Source: JACPUW01 sp049115495 (GTDB taxonomy: Bacteria > Bacteroidota > Bacteroidia > CAILMK01 > JACPUW01). Taken from it: 64,000 bases of DNA. Shown here in pieces: positions 1 through 9,039 of this stretch. The position numbers and the translations under genes are program-made. Positions within the stretch are counted from its first letter, which is position 1. Every line of letters begins with the position of its first letter. Under the pieces are notes generated by a model. That model saw only the letters and a list, made by a program, of their open reading frames with translations. It had not been told where the DNA came from and did no database searches. The DNA is taken from positions 109,169 to 173,168 of the forward strand of contig JAGDZV010000013.1 in assembly GCA_049115495.1 (NCBI GenBank). Direction: 5' to 3'.

Positions 1-2
1 CT

Positions 3-575
3 GTTGGTGAAAAGCTGAGCCTTGAAGACAAAAGGGCAATTGCTCCAAAAACCATTAACAAAAATCTAGAATACAAGTATTTCACAATTCAGAATGAAAA
101 TGAATTGTTTGACGCTGTTGCAAATAGTGTGGTGACAAATGATGATGATCCTGTTGCAGAGAAAAACACTATTGAAAAATCGGATGGACTTTACCACAAG
201 GTGAGTACAGGAGAAACCTTAATGTCAATTGCACGCGCATACAACAAAGACTGGAGAGAAATTAAAGCCCAAAATGGTCTTGAAACGGACAACCTTGAAG
301 TTGGTCAAATTCTATTAATTGAACCGCGGGCCGAAGGTGAGATTGCTGATGGATTTAAAGACGCTGAAGAGAAAGGCGAAGAAGTAATCACTAAGGATGA
401 AGATATAGTTGAAGAAACTCCTGAAATGAGTCCTGCAGGATTTCACAAAGTTGAGAAAGGTGAAACCTTGTTTTCAATTTCAAGATTATATGCGCTAACG
501 GTTTCTGACTTAATGGAGTTGAACAAACTTGACTCACCAAGTGTAAAAGAAGGAACAAGCCTTAGGGTAGAATAA
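3..575 (+). CDS. LysM-domain protein, C-terminal part
   Basis: The reading frame is open to the left edge of the window, so the N-terminus and any catalytic domain are missing. What remains has two LysM peptidoglycan-binding modules. The first is encoded at about 189-320 (YHKVSTGETLMSIARAY) and the second at about 441-572 (FHKVEKGETLFSISRLY), joined by an acidic linker rich in Glu and Asp. LysM modules bind glucosamine polymers, so the protein probably acts on or near the cell wall. In this phylum such tails often follow a glucosaminidase or peptidase domain, but that cannot be seen here. The stop codon overlaps the start of the next gene in a TAATG arrangement, which suggests translational coupling. 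Confidence 0.85.
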   Translation, partial: VGEKLSLEDKRAIAPKTINKNLEYKYFTIQNENELFDAVANSVVTNDDDPVAEKNTIEKSDGLYHKVSTGETLMSIARAYNKDWREIKAQNGLETDNLEVGQILLIEPRAEGEIADGFKDAEEKGEEVITKDEDIVEETPEMSPAGFHKVEKGETLFSISRLYALTVSDLMELNKLDSPSVKEGTSLRVE

Positions 576-1483
576 TGCAACTTTCTATTCCTGATTTTAA
601 AAGTGTAAAAGCTCCTTTATCTATCTCTGATGAATGGAAAGCCATTTTTGAGCAATTGAATAAACGAGAAATAACCTCAGAAAACTTCGCTCAAAGCCCA
701 ATTGTCTTTTTTGCTGATAACGGCATATCAAATAGTCATTTCTCACTTAATGGTGGAAACTACACCAGCTCTTTTGCCATTTTAGCTTCAGATGGACAAT
801 TGCACGCACATGCGAACTTGGTAGCCTGCGACATAGCCATTGCTCGTTATTTTCCAGAGTTAGCCCGAGTTCTTGATTTAAAAGTAGCAAGTGGTAGCAA
901 GAATTTTCTTGAAAGTGAAGCGCTGGAACCTGCTCGATTAAAAAAAGCCTTAAACTGTGGTCAAGAGCTATTGAATAATATAAAGTCACAAGTCGTTTAC
1001 TTAAAGGCTATAGGTGCAGGAAATGAACTCGCAGCTGAATGTCTGATAAAGTCACTTTGGAACATTAACGGTCAAGTTGAACTGATAAATTCTGGTCAAT
1101 TAGAATTCAATTCAAAGTTTGTAAAATTAGAAACCCATTTCAACCATCCATTCAGCTACTTAGAAAAATTTGGTGGATACGAAACTGCCGCAATGGTTGG
1201 GCTTATTCTGAAATCAATTGAAGCAGGTAAACTCATTTTACTTGAAGGTGCATCAGCCTTAGCGGCAATGTCTATTGTTATTAGAATGTTTCCCGAAGCT
1301 ATTGACTTCTTTCAAGTAGTTTCAATTGAAAATTCTACAATTCTTAGAGCATTCTGCGAATTGCATGGTATTAAACCACTTTTCAATCTTCCGCCGGTAA
1401 ATCCAAAGCTATTTTATTTAGATGCTACAGAAAGCTTACTAAAATCAGTTTTAAAAGAAGAAACTAGCGCTGGAACTTATTGA
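575..1483 (+). CDS. Divergent CobT-like (nicotinate-nucleotide phosphoribosyltransferase fold) protein
   Basis: This 302-residue protein follows the layout of CobT, which attaches dimethylbenzimidazole to ribose phosphate in cobalamin synthesis. Visible matches are an N-terminal 'VFFADNG' like the CobT 'VFAGDHG' strand, and a C-terminal stretch 'FGGYETAAMVGLI' followed by 'LLEGASALAAMSIV' and 'KPLFNLP', which parallels the conserved CobT C-terminal half. The GEMGIGNTT motif and the C-terminal glycine-rich active-site motif with its catalytic glutamate are not recognisable, and the protein is shorter than CobT (about 350). No other cobalamin genes are near. It may therefore be a paralogue with a changed reaction or none. 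The family call rests on pattern recall and is moderate. Confidence 0.55.
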   Translation: MQLSIPDFKSVKAPLSISDEWKAIFEQLNKREITSENFAQSPIVFFADNGISNSHFSLNGGNYTSSFAILASDGQLHAHANLVACDIAIARYFPELARVLDLKVASGSKNFLESEALEPARLKKALNCGQELLNNIKSQVVYLKAIGAGNELAAECLIKSLWNINGQVELINSGQLEFNSKFVKLETHFNHPFSYLEKFGGYETAAMVGLILKSIEAGKLILLEGASALAAMSIVIRMFPEAIDFFQVVSIENSTILRAFCELHGIKPLFNLPPVNPKLFYLDATESLLKSVLKEETSAGTY

Positions 1484-3296
1484 AAGGCCCATTTGATTCC
1501 ATCCAATCATTTTCAGGATCAATATCGGCTACATTTCTTTCAAAGTTTAACCTTACGCTTTCAATTTCTTTTTTAGGTGTATTAATTTCTAAACTGTATT
1601 CAGGAACCACCCACATCCAAGGTTTGTGCTTTTTTAAATCACCTTTTTTTGTTCCATGTAGCAATCCTAAAGGTATGTAATGAACTACTTCTTCTCCTGA
1701 TTTCAACTTCACAACTACTTCTACTGGCATAATCATTAGCCCATTTCTTTTTATGGTAATGTTAGTACCCGAGTTGTTTCCATCAACTCTTGCTATTTCA
1801 TAATCAATGGTTTTGGTAGTAAAAAGCCAATATTCTAAATACCAATCCAATATCATTCCCGATTCTCTTTCTAGAATTCTTATGAAGCTGTAAGGGTTTG
1901 GATGCTTAAACGCCCAATCCTTAAAATATCTGAGCATTGACCTATTAAAGCACTCCTCTCCAACTATATACTTTAGCTGCACCAAAAACAATTCCCCTTT
2001 TGAGTAGGAAGATGTTCCGTAAGCGTAGTTAGTATTAAAGTGATCGGCATGGGTACTCATTGGCTCTTCAAGGCCGCGCTTTACGATATTTCTATAGGAA
2101 ATAAATGAACCGTTATGCGGATCACCATTGCCATTGGGGAACATCACCGCCTGAAAAGCTTCATTTCCTGCATAGTTGGTAAAGCCCTCGTCCATCCAAG
2201 GGTATTTGCTCTCATTTGAGCCCAATATCATTTGGTACCACGAGTGCGCGGCCTCATGCATGGTAACGCCAAAAAGGCTACCCAATTTTCTTCTACCCGT
2301 AATCAAGGTGGCCATTGGATATTCCATTCCGCCATCACCGCCTTGAATTACAGAGTATTGCTCAAATGGATATTTACCAAAATGCTTGCTCAAATACTGA
2401 AACCCTTTGGAAGCCAATGGCGGAAATTCCTTCCAATATTTTGTAAGGGTATCTTGTGGTTGGTAAAAGAAATGAAGCATTGGACCTTCTGGTACCTGAT
2501 AGGTTGTGTGCTTGTAATCTGGATCAGCAGCCCACACAAAATCATGGACATTCTTAGCTACAAAATGCCATGTAAGCCTATCATCTCCATTTCTTTCAAC
2601 TTCTTCTTTTAAGCAATAACCATGACCTATTTCGGTTGGATTGGTTAGTGTGCCAGTCCCACCAATTACGTAGCTTGAATCTATGGTTATGGTTACATCA
2701 AAATCTCCCCAAATACCGTAGAATTCTCTGAAAACATAAGGATCAGGATGCCAACCCATTTCATCATATTCGGCCATTTTGGGATACCACTGAGCCATTG
2801 AGTAATCTACCCCTTCATTATTCTGTCTTCCGCAGCGGCGAATTTGCAAAGGAACTTGAGCTTCAAAATCCATGTCAAAAACCGTTTCTTCACCAGGGGC
2901 AATTGGCTTATTTAGGCTTACTTCCATTACAGTTCCGCTTACCTCAAATTCAACTTCTTCTCCCCTGTGCTTAAGTGTATTTATCTTTTGGAAGCCAATC
3001 TGTGTTTCATCTAAGCTGGCTATTCTATTTCCAATTCTTGAATCAGGGTCAATGATTGTTCTTGACCTAATGTCCATCATGCTTCCAGGCTGAAAAGCAT
3101 TGAAGTACAAATGATAGAAAACCCTATAAATGGTATCTGGCGAGTTGTTGTAGTAAGTGAGTTTTTGTTTTCCGGTAAACTGATGATTCTCAGTATTCAT
3201 ATCAATTTGCATGATGTACTCTGCCCTTTGCTGCCAATAGGCGAAAGTTTTCATCGAAACCAACGAGAATATTAATAGGAGTAATCTGATTTTCAT
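1464..3296 (-). CDS. M1-family zinc metallopeptidase, exported
   Basis: A 610-residue aminopeptidase-type protein. A signal peptide covers roughly residues 1-19. The M1 features are the substrate-binding GGMEYPM motif (the family's GAMEN loop) and the zinc motif HEAAH near residue 347, followed about 18 residues later by the third zinc ligand in DEGFTNYAGNE. It probably trims peptides in the periplasm or at the surface. The C-terminal region lacks an obvious type IX sorting tail. The gene converges on the CobT-like gene and the two coding ends overlap by 20 bases. The DUF4286 gene lies directly upstream with a 3-base gap, so the two may be co-transcribed. Confidence 0.92.
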   Translation of the reverse strand: MKIRLLLLIFSLVSMKTFAYWQQRAEYIMQIDMNTENHQFTGKQKLTYYNNSPDTIYRVFYHLYFNAFQPGSMMDIRSRTIIDPDSRIGNRIASLDETQIGFQKINTLKHRGEEVEFEVSGTVMEVSLNKPIAPGEETVFDMDFEAQVPLQIRRCGRQNNEGVDYSMAQWYPKMAEYDEMGWHPDPYVFREFYGIWGDFDVTITIDSSYVIGGTGTLTNPTEIGHGYCLKEEVERNGDDRLTWHFVAKNVHDFVWAADPDYKHTTYQVPEGPMLHFFYQPQDTLTKYWKEFPPLASKGFQYLSKHFGKYPFEQYSVIQGGDGGMEYPMATLITGRRKLGSLFGVTMHEAAHSWYQMILGSNESKYPWMDEGFTNYAGNEAFQAVMFPNGNGDPHNGSFISYRNIVKRGLEEPMSTHADHFNTNYAYGTSSYSKGELFLVQLKYIVGEECFNRSMLRYFKDWAFKHPNPYSFIRILERESGMILDWYLEYWLFTTKTIDYEIARVDGNNSGTNITIKRNGLMIMPVEVVVKLKSGEEVVHYIPLGLLHGTKKGDLKKHKPWMWVVPEYSLEINTPKKEIESVRLNFERNVADIDPENDWMESNGPFNKFQR

Positions 3297-3299
3297 AGT

Positions 3300-3602
3300 C
3301 TAAATCTCTTCTAATAACGTTCTAAATGCCAAGGCTTTTTCACCAAATTTTTCAACATGCTCTTTTTGCAAAGCAGGGGCAAATTGCACTTGATATTTAT
3401 GCATATCTTTCATTGAATCGCAGAAATATTGAATATTGAATGAGTTCTCTTTGCCTTCTGATGTACCTATAACTCGTGTAAAAGTGAACTTATTAAAACA
3501 ACCTGTATTCATTACATCAAGAATGTGTTCATTTTTCATGTAGCCAACCCATTCATCTTTCACGCTTTCTTCAACCGTAACCGTTACACTATAAATTATC
3601 AT
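3300..3602 (-). CDS. DUF4286 family protein
   Basis: A 100-residue soluble protein without a signal peptide. The pattern 'IIYSVTVTVEESVKDEW' at the N-terminus, a central 'FTFTRVIG' strand and 'QYFCDSMKDMHKYQ' match the small ferredoxin-like-fold family DUF4286, which is widespread in Bacteroidota and has no known biochemical role. It precedes the M1 peptidase gene with only a 3-base gap on the same strand, so it is likely in one transcript with it. Its upstream region, 3603-3704, is shared with the divergent ATP-grasp gene. Confidence 0.85.
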   Translation of the reverse strand: MIIYSVTVTVEESVKDEWVGYMKNEHILDVMNTGCFNKFTFTRVIGTSEGKENSFNIQYFCDSMKDMHKYQVQFAPALQKEHVEKFGEKALAFRTLLEEI

Positions 3603-3704
3603 GCTTTGTATTTGCTAAGAGCTGGCAAATATGTCGATTTTGTAAAACCTGTGTGGTTTAATGTTTTCAAACTAAAATTGTAAGGCCTTTTAGCCATTAG
3701 TTCT

Positions 3705-4601
3705 ATGCCAAAAACAATTACGCTGCTTACAGATAAGCGCTACCTTAAAAATGACCCAAACAATTGGTACATCAACAACATATTTAAGGATGAAGAACTT
3801 GTAACTGAGGCGCTTAAAAGCGAAGGCTTTACCGTTGAAAGAACAAATTGGGACAATGACACTTTCGATTGGAGTAAAACTGATTTCGTCTTATTCAGAA
3901 CCACTTGGGACTATTTTGATCGATTTGACGAATTTAGAAAATGGCTCGAAGTTGTAAATAGTCAAACCACCTTAATCAATCCAAAAACTACTATTGACTG
4001 GAATTTTGACAAACAGTATTTGAAAGAGTTGGAAGCCAAAGTTGTGAATATTCCTAAAACTCAAATTATCAATTGTGGAGATTCAGAGTCATTAAACCAT
4101 CACTTAAATAAGTCTGGATTTAATAAGGCTGTGCTAAAACCTTGCATTGCAGGTGCTGCTCGCCATACCTATGTAATTAATAAAAGCAATGTACAAGACC
4201 ATGAATCTGTATTTAAAGAGTTGATTGCAAATGAGAATATGATCTTACAAGAGTTTCAAAGCTCAATTCAAAATAAAGGCGAAGTATCAATCATAATGTT
4301 TGGGGGTAACTATTCACATGCTGTGTTGAAAAAAGCCAAGAAAGGCGATTTTAGGGTGCAAGATGATTTTGGCGGTACGGTACATGAATATTCACCTACA
4401 GAAAAAGAAATTGAATTTGCTAAGCACGTGGTTTCAAAAGTTGAACCCAAGCCAACCTACGCTCGTGTAGATTATTTTTGGGATAATAATAATCAGCTTG
4501 CCTTGGGCGAACTTGAACTTATTGAGCCTGAATTGTGGTTTAGAAAAGAACCAAAATCTGCCGAATTGCTTGCTAAAACCATTGCTAAACAATATTTATA
4601 A
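3705..4601 (+). CDS. ATP-grasp domain protein (RimK/DcsG-like ligase)
   Basis: A 298-residue cytoplasmic protein with the ATP-grasp layout: an N-terminal substrate domain (about 1-110), then the ATP-binding lysine strand 'AVLKPCIAGAARHTY' (about 145-160), the 'MILQEF' strand, the 'GEVSIIMFGG' strand, and metal-binding residues in 'ARVDYF' and 'LELIEPELWF' near the C-terminus. Enzymes of this type join a carboxylate to an amine or thiol through an acyl-phosphate. The closest described architectures are glutathione-synthetase/RimK-like and the cycloserine ligase DcsG. The substrate cannot be inferred. The next gene starts 1 base after the stop codon. Confidence 0.85.
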   Translation: MPKTITLLTDKRYLKNDPNNWYINNIFKDEELVTEALKSEGFTVERTNWDNDTFDWSKTDFVLFRTTWDYFDRFDEFRKWLEVVNSQTTLINPKTTIDWNFDKQYLKELEAKVVNIPKTQIINCGDSESLNHHLNKSGFNKAVLKPCIAGAARHTYVINKSNVQDHESVFKELIANENMILQEFQSSIQNKGEVSIIMFGGNYSHAVLKKAKKGDFRVQDDFGGTVHEYSPTEKEIEFAKHVVSKVEPKPTYARVDYFWDNNNQLALGELELIEPELWFRKEPKSAELLAKTIAKQYL

Positions 4602-4602
4602 A

Positions 4603-5340
4603 TTGAAAAAACTACTTGTTTTAATCATTCTTTCCACCTTTACCTATGGTGTCTTTGCTCAAGGCAATCAATACATAAAAACCTACCGTTGCTATTTTAT
4701 TAAGCTGTCAAAGAAGTTTGAAAATCAAGGCGACTTCTACTACTCCAATGGCACTACGGCAGATACGGTTGATACGCTCAAATCATTGATAAACCAAGCC
4801 ATAAATAAAAACAAAGTGCTTTGGGGTGGAAAATTTGTAGCCGAGCCCATAATTATTTATTGCAAAACATATAAACAGTATCTCAAATATTCAAATGAAT
4901 ATACCGCTGGTTTAACACGGGTAACTTCAGTAAACACCTACCTAGTACTTTGGAAAGGAGGCCTAAATCTTGATGTAATTGCACATGAGCTATGCCATGC
5001 CGAGCTTTCGGCACGATTGGGAATATACAATCGTCTACTATTAATGCCTGGTTGGTTTGACGAAGGCTTAGCCATGCAGCTTGATGAAAGAGAAGAGTTT
5101 GATTGGAAAACTGATACTACTAACTTTTACGAATATCTAAAGCCCATGCGCGGCTACCGAGCCTTTTGGGAAGGCAGCTTGTTTAAGGTTCAGAAGAACT
5201 ACTGCTATGCAAAAATTGAAGTTGGCAATTGGCTGGGACCTGAACCATCAGAGAAACTTTACAAATTGGTAAAAGGCTTAGATGAAGGCACTGCGTTTAT
5301 TCAACTTTACGAACAACTTGATCATAGAAATTTAGAATGA
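4603..5340 (+). CDS. Exported gluzincin-like metallopeptidase
   Basis: I place the start at the TTG at 4603, directly after the ATP-grasp stop, because it gives a normal signal peptide (KKLLVLIILSTFTYGVFAQ). A longer reading would run inside the previous gene. The mature 225 residues contain a zinc motif HELCH followed by WFDEGLAMQ, which supplies the third ligand as in gluzincins such as the peptidase MA clan. The remainder resembles the short 'peptidase-like' proteins that assess host or self peptides, but the substrate is unknown. The stop codon overlaps the next start by 4 bases (ATGA), so it is coupled to the small downstream gene. Confidence 0.75.
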   Translation: MKKLLVLIILSTFTYGVFAQGNQYIKTYRCYFIKLSKKFENQGDFYYSNGTTADTVDTLKSLINQAINKNKVLWGGKFVAEPIIIYCKTYKQYLKYSNEYTAGLTRVTSVNTYLVLWKGGLNLDVIAHELCHAELSARLGIYNRLLLMPGWFDEGLAMQLDEREEFDWKTDTTNFYEYLKPMRGYRAFWEGSLFKVQKNYCYAKIEVGNWLGPEPSEKLYKLVKGLDEGTAFIQLYEQLDHRNLE

Positions 5341-5666
5341 TTGTAGCCATAACTGAGTTTAGATTAAAGCGCTTTTCTCTTTACTTTAAGGCATTAAAAC
5401 TTGCTGCCAAAGCCCGAGAAGAAGCTCAAAGGGCAAAAGGAAATATATACTTAAAAACTGGAGGCAAGGGCTTTATGACTTTACGAACTTTATCGGCTTG
5501 GGAAACCATTGAAGACATGAAAGCATTTGTAAAAATGCCCGCTCACCTTGAAGCCATGCAACAAACAAGTTCAATCGCAACTTATACCAAAACAATGCAC
5601 GTTGAGCTTGAAGAGCTACCCAGCTGGAAAACAGCTTATAAAATGTTGCAAGAGCAAAAAAGTTAA
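5337..5666 (+). CDS. Small DUF3291-like / ABM-fold protein
   Basis: A 109-residue soluble protein starting inside the stop codon of the peptidase gene (ATGA overlap). The pattern of an N-terminal beta strand, 'KAREEAQRAKG', 'TLRTLSAWETIEDMKAFV' and 'HLEAMQ' resembles DUF3291 and the ferredoxin-like antibiotic-monooxygenase (ABM) superfamily. These bind small molecules, sometimes with haem or flavin-independent oxygenase activity. No catalytic residue can be named. The tight overlap says it is made together with the peptidase, but a shared role is not evident. Confidence 0.6.
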   Translation: MIVAITEFRLKRFSLYFKALKLAAKAREEAQRAKGNIYLKTGGKGFMTLRTLSAWETIEDMKAFVKMPAHLEAMQQTSSIATYTKTMHVELEELPSWKTAYKMLQEQKS

Positions 5667-5696
5667 ACCATATACACAAGTAAGTGTTTCCACTCC

Positions 5697-6131
5697 ATGA
5701 AACGAATTCTGCTTTTTGGTTTTCTATTTACCGCTGCTCTTGGTTTTAAACCTGAAAAAACTCTAAATCTGAAAATTAGAATTGAAGGAATTGTAAACGA
5801 CAAGGGAGAAATATGTGTAGCATTATTTGCTAAAAAGCAAGGATCTTCTTTTCCTGAAGATATTGAGAACTTGTATCAATACAAAATAGTGAAAGCGAGC
5901 CCCGATGGTGTATCAATTGAATTTCAAAATCTTCCATTAGGTACCTACGCATATAGCATTGTGCACGACTTTAATGGCAATAGATTTACCGATAAGAACT
6001 TTGCGGGTTACCCTACCGAGCCTTATGGATTTTCTACTAACTTTAAGCCACTTTTTTCGGCTCCTAATTTTAAAGATTGTGACTTTGTGCTTGACAAAGA
6101 TCTTGAACACACTATCACGCTAATTCAATAA
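5697..6131 (+). CDS. DUF2141 domain exported protein
   Basis: A 144-residue protein with a signal peptide in residues 1-17. The body matches DUF2141: 'GEICVALF' near the start, 'LPLGTYAYSIVHDFNGNRFTD' in the middle and 'PYGFSTN' later. The family is a beta-sandwich of periplasmic or surface location that is common in Bacteroidota. Its function is unknown. The gene lies 30 bases after the DUF3291-like gene on the same strand and just ahead of the lipid kinase. Confidence 0.88.
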   Translation: MKRILLFGFLFTAALGFKPEKTLNLKIRIEGIVNDKGEICVALFAKKQGSSFPEDIENLYQYKIVKASPDGVSIEFQNLPLGTYAYSIVHDFNGNRFTDKNFAGYPTEPYGFSTNFKPLFSAPNFKDCDFVLDKDLEHTITLIQ

Positions 6132-6164
6132 ATAATAGCCTTTATTTGTGCAAAGTATTATTCT

Positions 6165-7040
6165 CTGCGCAAAGTATTTGTAATAGCAAACCCCGTGGCG
6201 GGAAACGGTAAAACGGCTCAGTTTTTACCAAAAGTTGAATCAAGGCTTAATTCTGAAAGCATTGAATACCAGCTATTTTTAACTACGCATGATGAACTGG
6301 CTGATAAAATCATAAGTAAGAACCTTGACCATAGCTTTACCGATCTATGGATTATTGGTGGAGATGGAACTTTTCACGAAGCCCTTAATGGTTTAAGAAG
6401 ATTTGACTTACCCGTTTCAGTAATTCAAACCGGTACAGGAAATGATTTTGTAAAGGCACTGGGAAGAAACTGTACACCAGAGATAATGCTAGAAAGAGCT
6501 ATTTATGCAGAACCGAAACCGATAGATATTGGAGTTTGTAATGGAAAACTTTTTCATAATGGCGTAGGCATTGGTTTTGACGGTTCTGTGGCGCACCGAG
6601 CTGCAGAGCTAAAAACCGAAACAAGCGGTTCAGTCTTGTCCTATTACCAAGCCATTGCCGAAGGCATTTTTGGTTACAGGGGTTTTGAAATGACAATTGA
6701 ATCTGATGAAAAACGCATAATATCCAGGACCTTTATGATTACCGTGGCAAATGGAGTTGCTTTTGGTGGCGGCATGAAAGTTACGCCAAAGGCCAAAATA
6801 AACGATGGCTTATTGGATGTATGCCATGTAGAAAAAGTATCGGTTTTGGGTAGAATTTGGCGACTTCCTTTTTTAGTTGCAGGCAAACATGCCGGCCTAC
6901 CTAAAGTGAATTATTATCAATCAAAAAAAGTTAAAATAAGGTCAAACTTTAAGCTTTCTGCTCATATTGATGGCGAAGTTTTTAAATCAAATGAATTTGA
7001 AATAAAGCTAGCAGACTTTAAGCTTTTGCTGCGCTTTTAG
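6165..7040 (+). CDS. Diacylglycerol kinase family lipid kinase (YegS/DagK type)
   Basis: The catalytic domain shows the nucleotide-binding loop 'NPVAGNGK', the signature 'GGDGTFHEALNGL' and 'TGTGNDF', and a C-terminal beta domain ending in 'SAHIDGEVF'. These enzymes phosphorylate diacylglycerol or related lipids at the inner membrane. The only ordinary start codon is a GTG at 6195, but that GTG is the valine inside the conserved NPV loop. The true start is therefore probably the CTG at 6165, which adds a strand reading LRKVFVIA, or a nearby non-standard codon. The frame is closed by a stop at 6129. The 3' end overlaps lgt by 23 bases on the opposite strand. Confidence 0.88.
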   Translation: MRKVFVIANPVAGNGKTAQFLPKVESRLNSESIEYQLFLTTHDELADKIISKNLDHSFTDLWIIGGDGTFHEALNGLRRFDLPVSVIQTGTGNDFVKALGRNCTPEIMLERAIYAEPKPIDIGVCNGKLFHNGVGIGFDGSVAHRAAELKTETSGSVLSYYQAIAEGIFGYRGFEMTIESDEKRIISRTFMITVANGVAFGGGMKVTPKAKINDGLLDVCHVEKVSVLGRIWRLPFLVAGKHAGLPKVNYYQSKKVKIRSNFKLSAHIDGEVFKSNEFEIKLADFKLLLRF

Positions 7041-7845
7041 ATTTTGCCTTTTTACTCAAGTAGTAATACATGTAAGCCGCTCCTCCAAAAATGAATATAC
7101 TTATAAACTGTGAGTGGCTTAACCAACCGTCCATTATAAAACCACGGGCTTCATCACCCCTAAATTCTTCAATTATTGATCGGCCTACACTGTATAGCAT
7201 CAAATAAATTGGAAAAAGCTGTCCGTCAAATTTCTTTTTACTCTTTACAAAAAACAATACTGAAAGAATAATAACCAACATGCTTACACTAAACAATTGT
7301 GTTGGCCATAGCGGTGTATCAAGTGGGCGGGCGCTGCAAGCAGGATCAGAAAACACTACACCCAACCAAGAATCAGTAGGTACACCATGACAACAACCTG
7401 CCATAAAACAGCCCATTCTACCAAACATGTGAACTAATGCACCACCAATGGCAATTACATCAATCATTTTAAGCGCAGGGATTTTCTTCTTCTTAAAAAA
7501 CCAATAAAGTGTTGGAAAAGCAAAAATCATTGAACCATAGAATACAAACCCATTTCCTATGTCTTTGTACCAGTTGCCATTGTTAAAATAGTGGCCGGGA
7601 TCTTCTAAATAAAAGAAAAATTTACCCCCAACAAAACCTGCCAGAATTAACCACAAAAACATATCGGTAATGGTGTCTTTATCAACTCCAAACTTTTTGG
7701 CTTCGCGTGTTCCATAAAACCACGATGCCAAAATGCCCATGGCAATTAAGGTACCATAAGTTTTGGGGCTAATGGTTTCTGGCAAAAAACCAAGTGTATT
7801 TAAAAGCCATTGGGGTAGGTGCCACTCAAATAATACCGGATGCAT
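7018..7845 (-). CDS. lgt: Prolipoprotein diacylglyceryl transferase
   Basis: A 275-residue inner-membrane protein with about seven hydrophobic segments. It carries the Lgt signature region 'HMFGRMGCFMAGCCHG' (about residues 134-149) and a late 'YSVGRSIIEEFRGD' that holds the conserved Arg and Glu of the family. Lgt moves a diacylglyceryl group from phosphatidylglycerol to the lipobox cysteine of lipoprotein precursors. That first step is needed by the many lipoproteins encoded in this window. The gene is convergent with the lipid kinase, and the C-terminal lysine-rich tail is encoded in the overlap. It has its own upstream region at 7846-7927, shared with the divergent Nudix gene. Confidence 0.93.
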   Translation of the reverse strand: MHPVLFEWHLPQWLLNTLGFLPETISPKTYGTLIAMGILASWFYGTREAKKFGVDKDTITDMFLWLILAGFVGGKFFFYLEDPGHYFNNGNWYKDIGNGFVFYGSMIFAFPTLYWFFKKKKIPALKMIDVIAIGGALVHMFGRMGCFMAGCCHGVPTDSWLGVVFSDPACSARPLDTPLWPTQLFSVSMLVIILSVLFFVKSKKKFDGQLFPIYLMLYSVGRSIIEEFRGDEARGFIMDGWLSHSQFISIFIFGGAAYMYYYLSKKAKSKSAAKA

Positions 7846-7927
7846 ATATACTTTTGCTTTGTGTGCAAAGTTTACGGTTTTGTTAAACTAGCAACACAGT
7901 TTTGCAAAGCTTAACCATTTTTTCGCT

Positions 7928-8575
7928 GTGACACTGAATGAAATCACTAAGATAATCCATCAAAAAATCAATTCTGGTAATCTTCCGGGACCTAATGCAC
8001 AATATGCCATGTCGTCAATTGGCAGAAAGAGTAGAGTACATAGTGAGTTTGGTAAAAAGGAACATAAAAAAAGTGCCGTTCTAATTCTGCTCTATGAGAA
8101 AAATGGCCAGGTATATTTTCCTTTAACTCAAAGAAGAAGCTATAAAGGTGTACATAGTGGACAGGTAAGTTTGCCCGGCGGAAAGCAAGAGTTAGAAGAT
8201 TATGACCTTAGCCATACGGCGATTAGAGAAACGCATGAAGAAGTTGGCGTAAACCGCAATAGCATTCAACTTATTGGCCAGCTCACTGATTTATACATCC
8301 CTCCATCAAACCATCATGTACATCCTTATGTTGGGTGCATAACGCATGCTCCTAACTTTGTAAATGATGAACGCGAAGTTGAAGAATTATTAGAAACACC
8401 GCTAGAAATTTTACTTGATGATTCTATTATTTCTGAAACTAAAATTGATATGGGAAACGGTTTAAAAATCAAAACCCCATATTTCAACATGCATGAAAGG
8501 GTTATTTGGGGTGCTACGGCAATGATACTTAATGAGTTTAAAGAATTAATTGCACCAAGCCGCAGAGCTTTGTAG
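7928..8575 (+). CDS. Nudix hydrolase, CoA pyrophosphatase type (NudL-like)
   Basis: A 215-residue protein that starts at GTG 7928. The Nudix box is complete: a glycine pair in 'SLPGGKQELEDYDLSHTAIR' followed by ETHEEVGV supplies the catalytic Glu residues. A preceding 'PLTQRRSYKGVHSGQVSLPG' matches the UPF0035 extension that marks CoA pyrophosphatases of the NudL/PCD1 group. These split CoA and its oxidised forms into phosphopantetheine and 3',5'-ADP. The gene stands alone between lgt (divergent) and a gene-poor stretch. Confidence 0.88.
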   Translation: MTLNEITKIIHQKINSGNLPGPNAQYAMSSIGRKSRVHSEFGKKEHKKSAVLILLYEKNGQVYFPLTQRRSYKGVHSGQVSLPGGKQELEDYDLSHTAIRETHEEVGVNRNSIQLIGQLTDLYIPPSNHHVHPYVGCITHAPNFVNDEREVEELLETPLEILLDDSIISETKIDMGNGLKIKTPYFNMHERVIWGATAMILNEFKELIAPSRRAL

Positions 8576-9039
8576 TTTGAGTATTTCTCGAGAAACCACT
8601 GGGACGTTTTTAGTTTATGTGAATTTATGGGCCATTTACAATTCTTGCTATTCCTCTTTTAAGTAATGAGAAATTAAAATTGATCAAAAACTAAGTTTAA
8701 GTTTCGCGATTTTTTAATTAGCTGAGAACTGCTTTTTATAAGTTTGAATTATATGCCCAACCGACTTCAATTCTGAAATCACCCTATTTTGAGCATGCGG
8801 ATTTTTACAAGAAGTTTAATATTTCAATTTAGCTTCCAAAAAAGCAGAGTACCGTTCTAACGGCGGTATTTAATCCCATTGATGATTAATTAGACACACA
8901 ATATTTCTTCATAAATTGATTTAAATAAACCCCTCCTAATGTTCTGTGAATATCAATACGAATCCCTATTATCTTGACACTAACTCATTTTTGAGCATCC
9001 CAAAAAAATCACCAAAACAAAAAACATATCCAATAAGTA
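8576..9039. other. Gene-poor stretch
   Basis: No reading frame with a credible start or protein family is visible on either strand. The DNA is AT-rich and has many stops in all frames. A short inverted motif (ACCGTTCTAACGGCGGT, about 8851-8867) is the only structure noticed. It may be decayed sequence. Confidence 0.5.

Noticed and set aside
8576..9039. Degraded gene in the gene-poor stretch
   Set aside because: No frame shows recognisable residues of any family, so no pseudogene is claimed.
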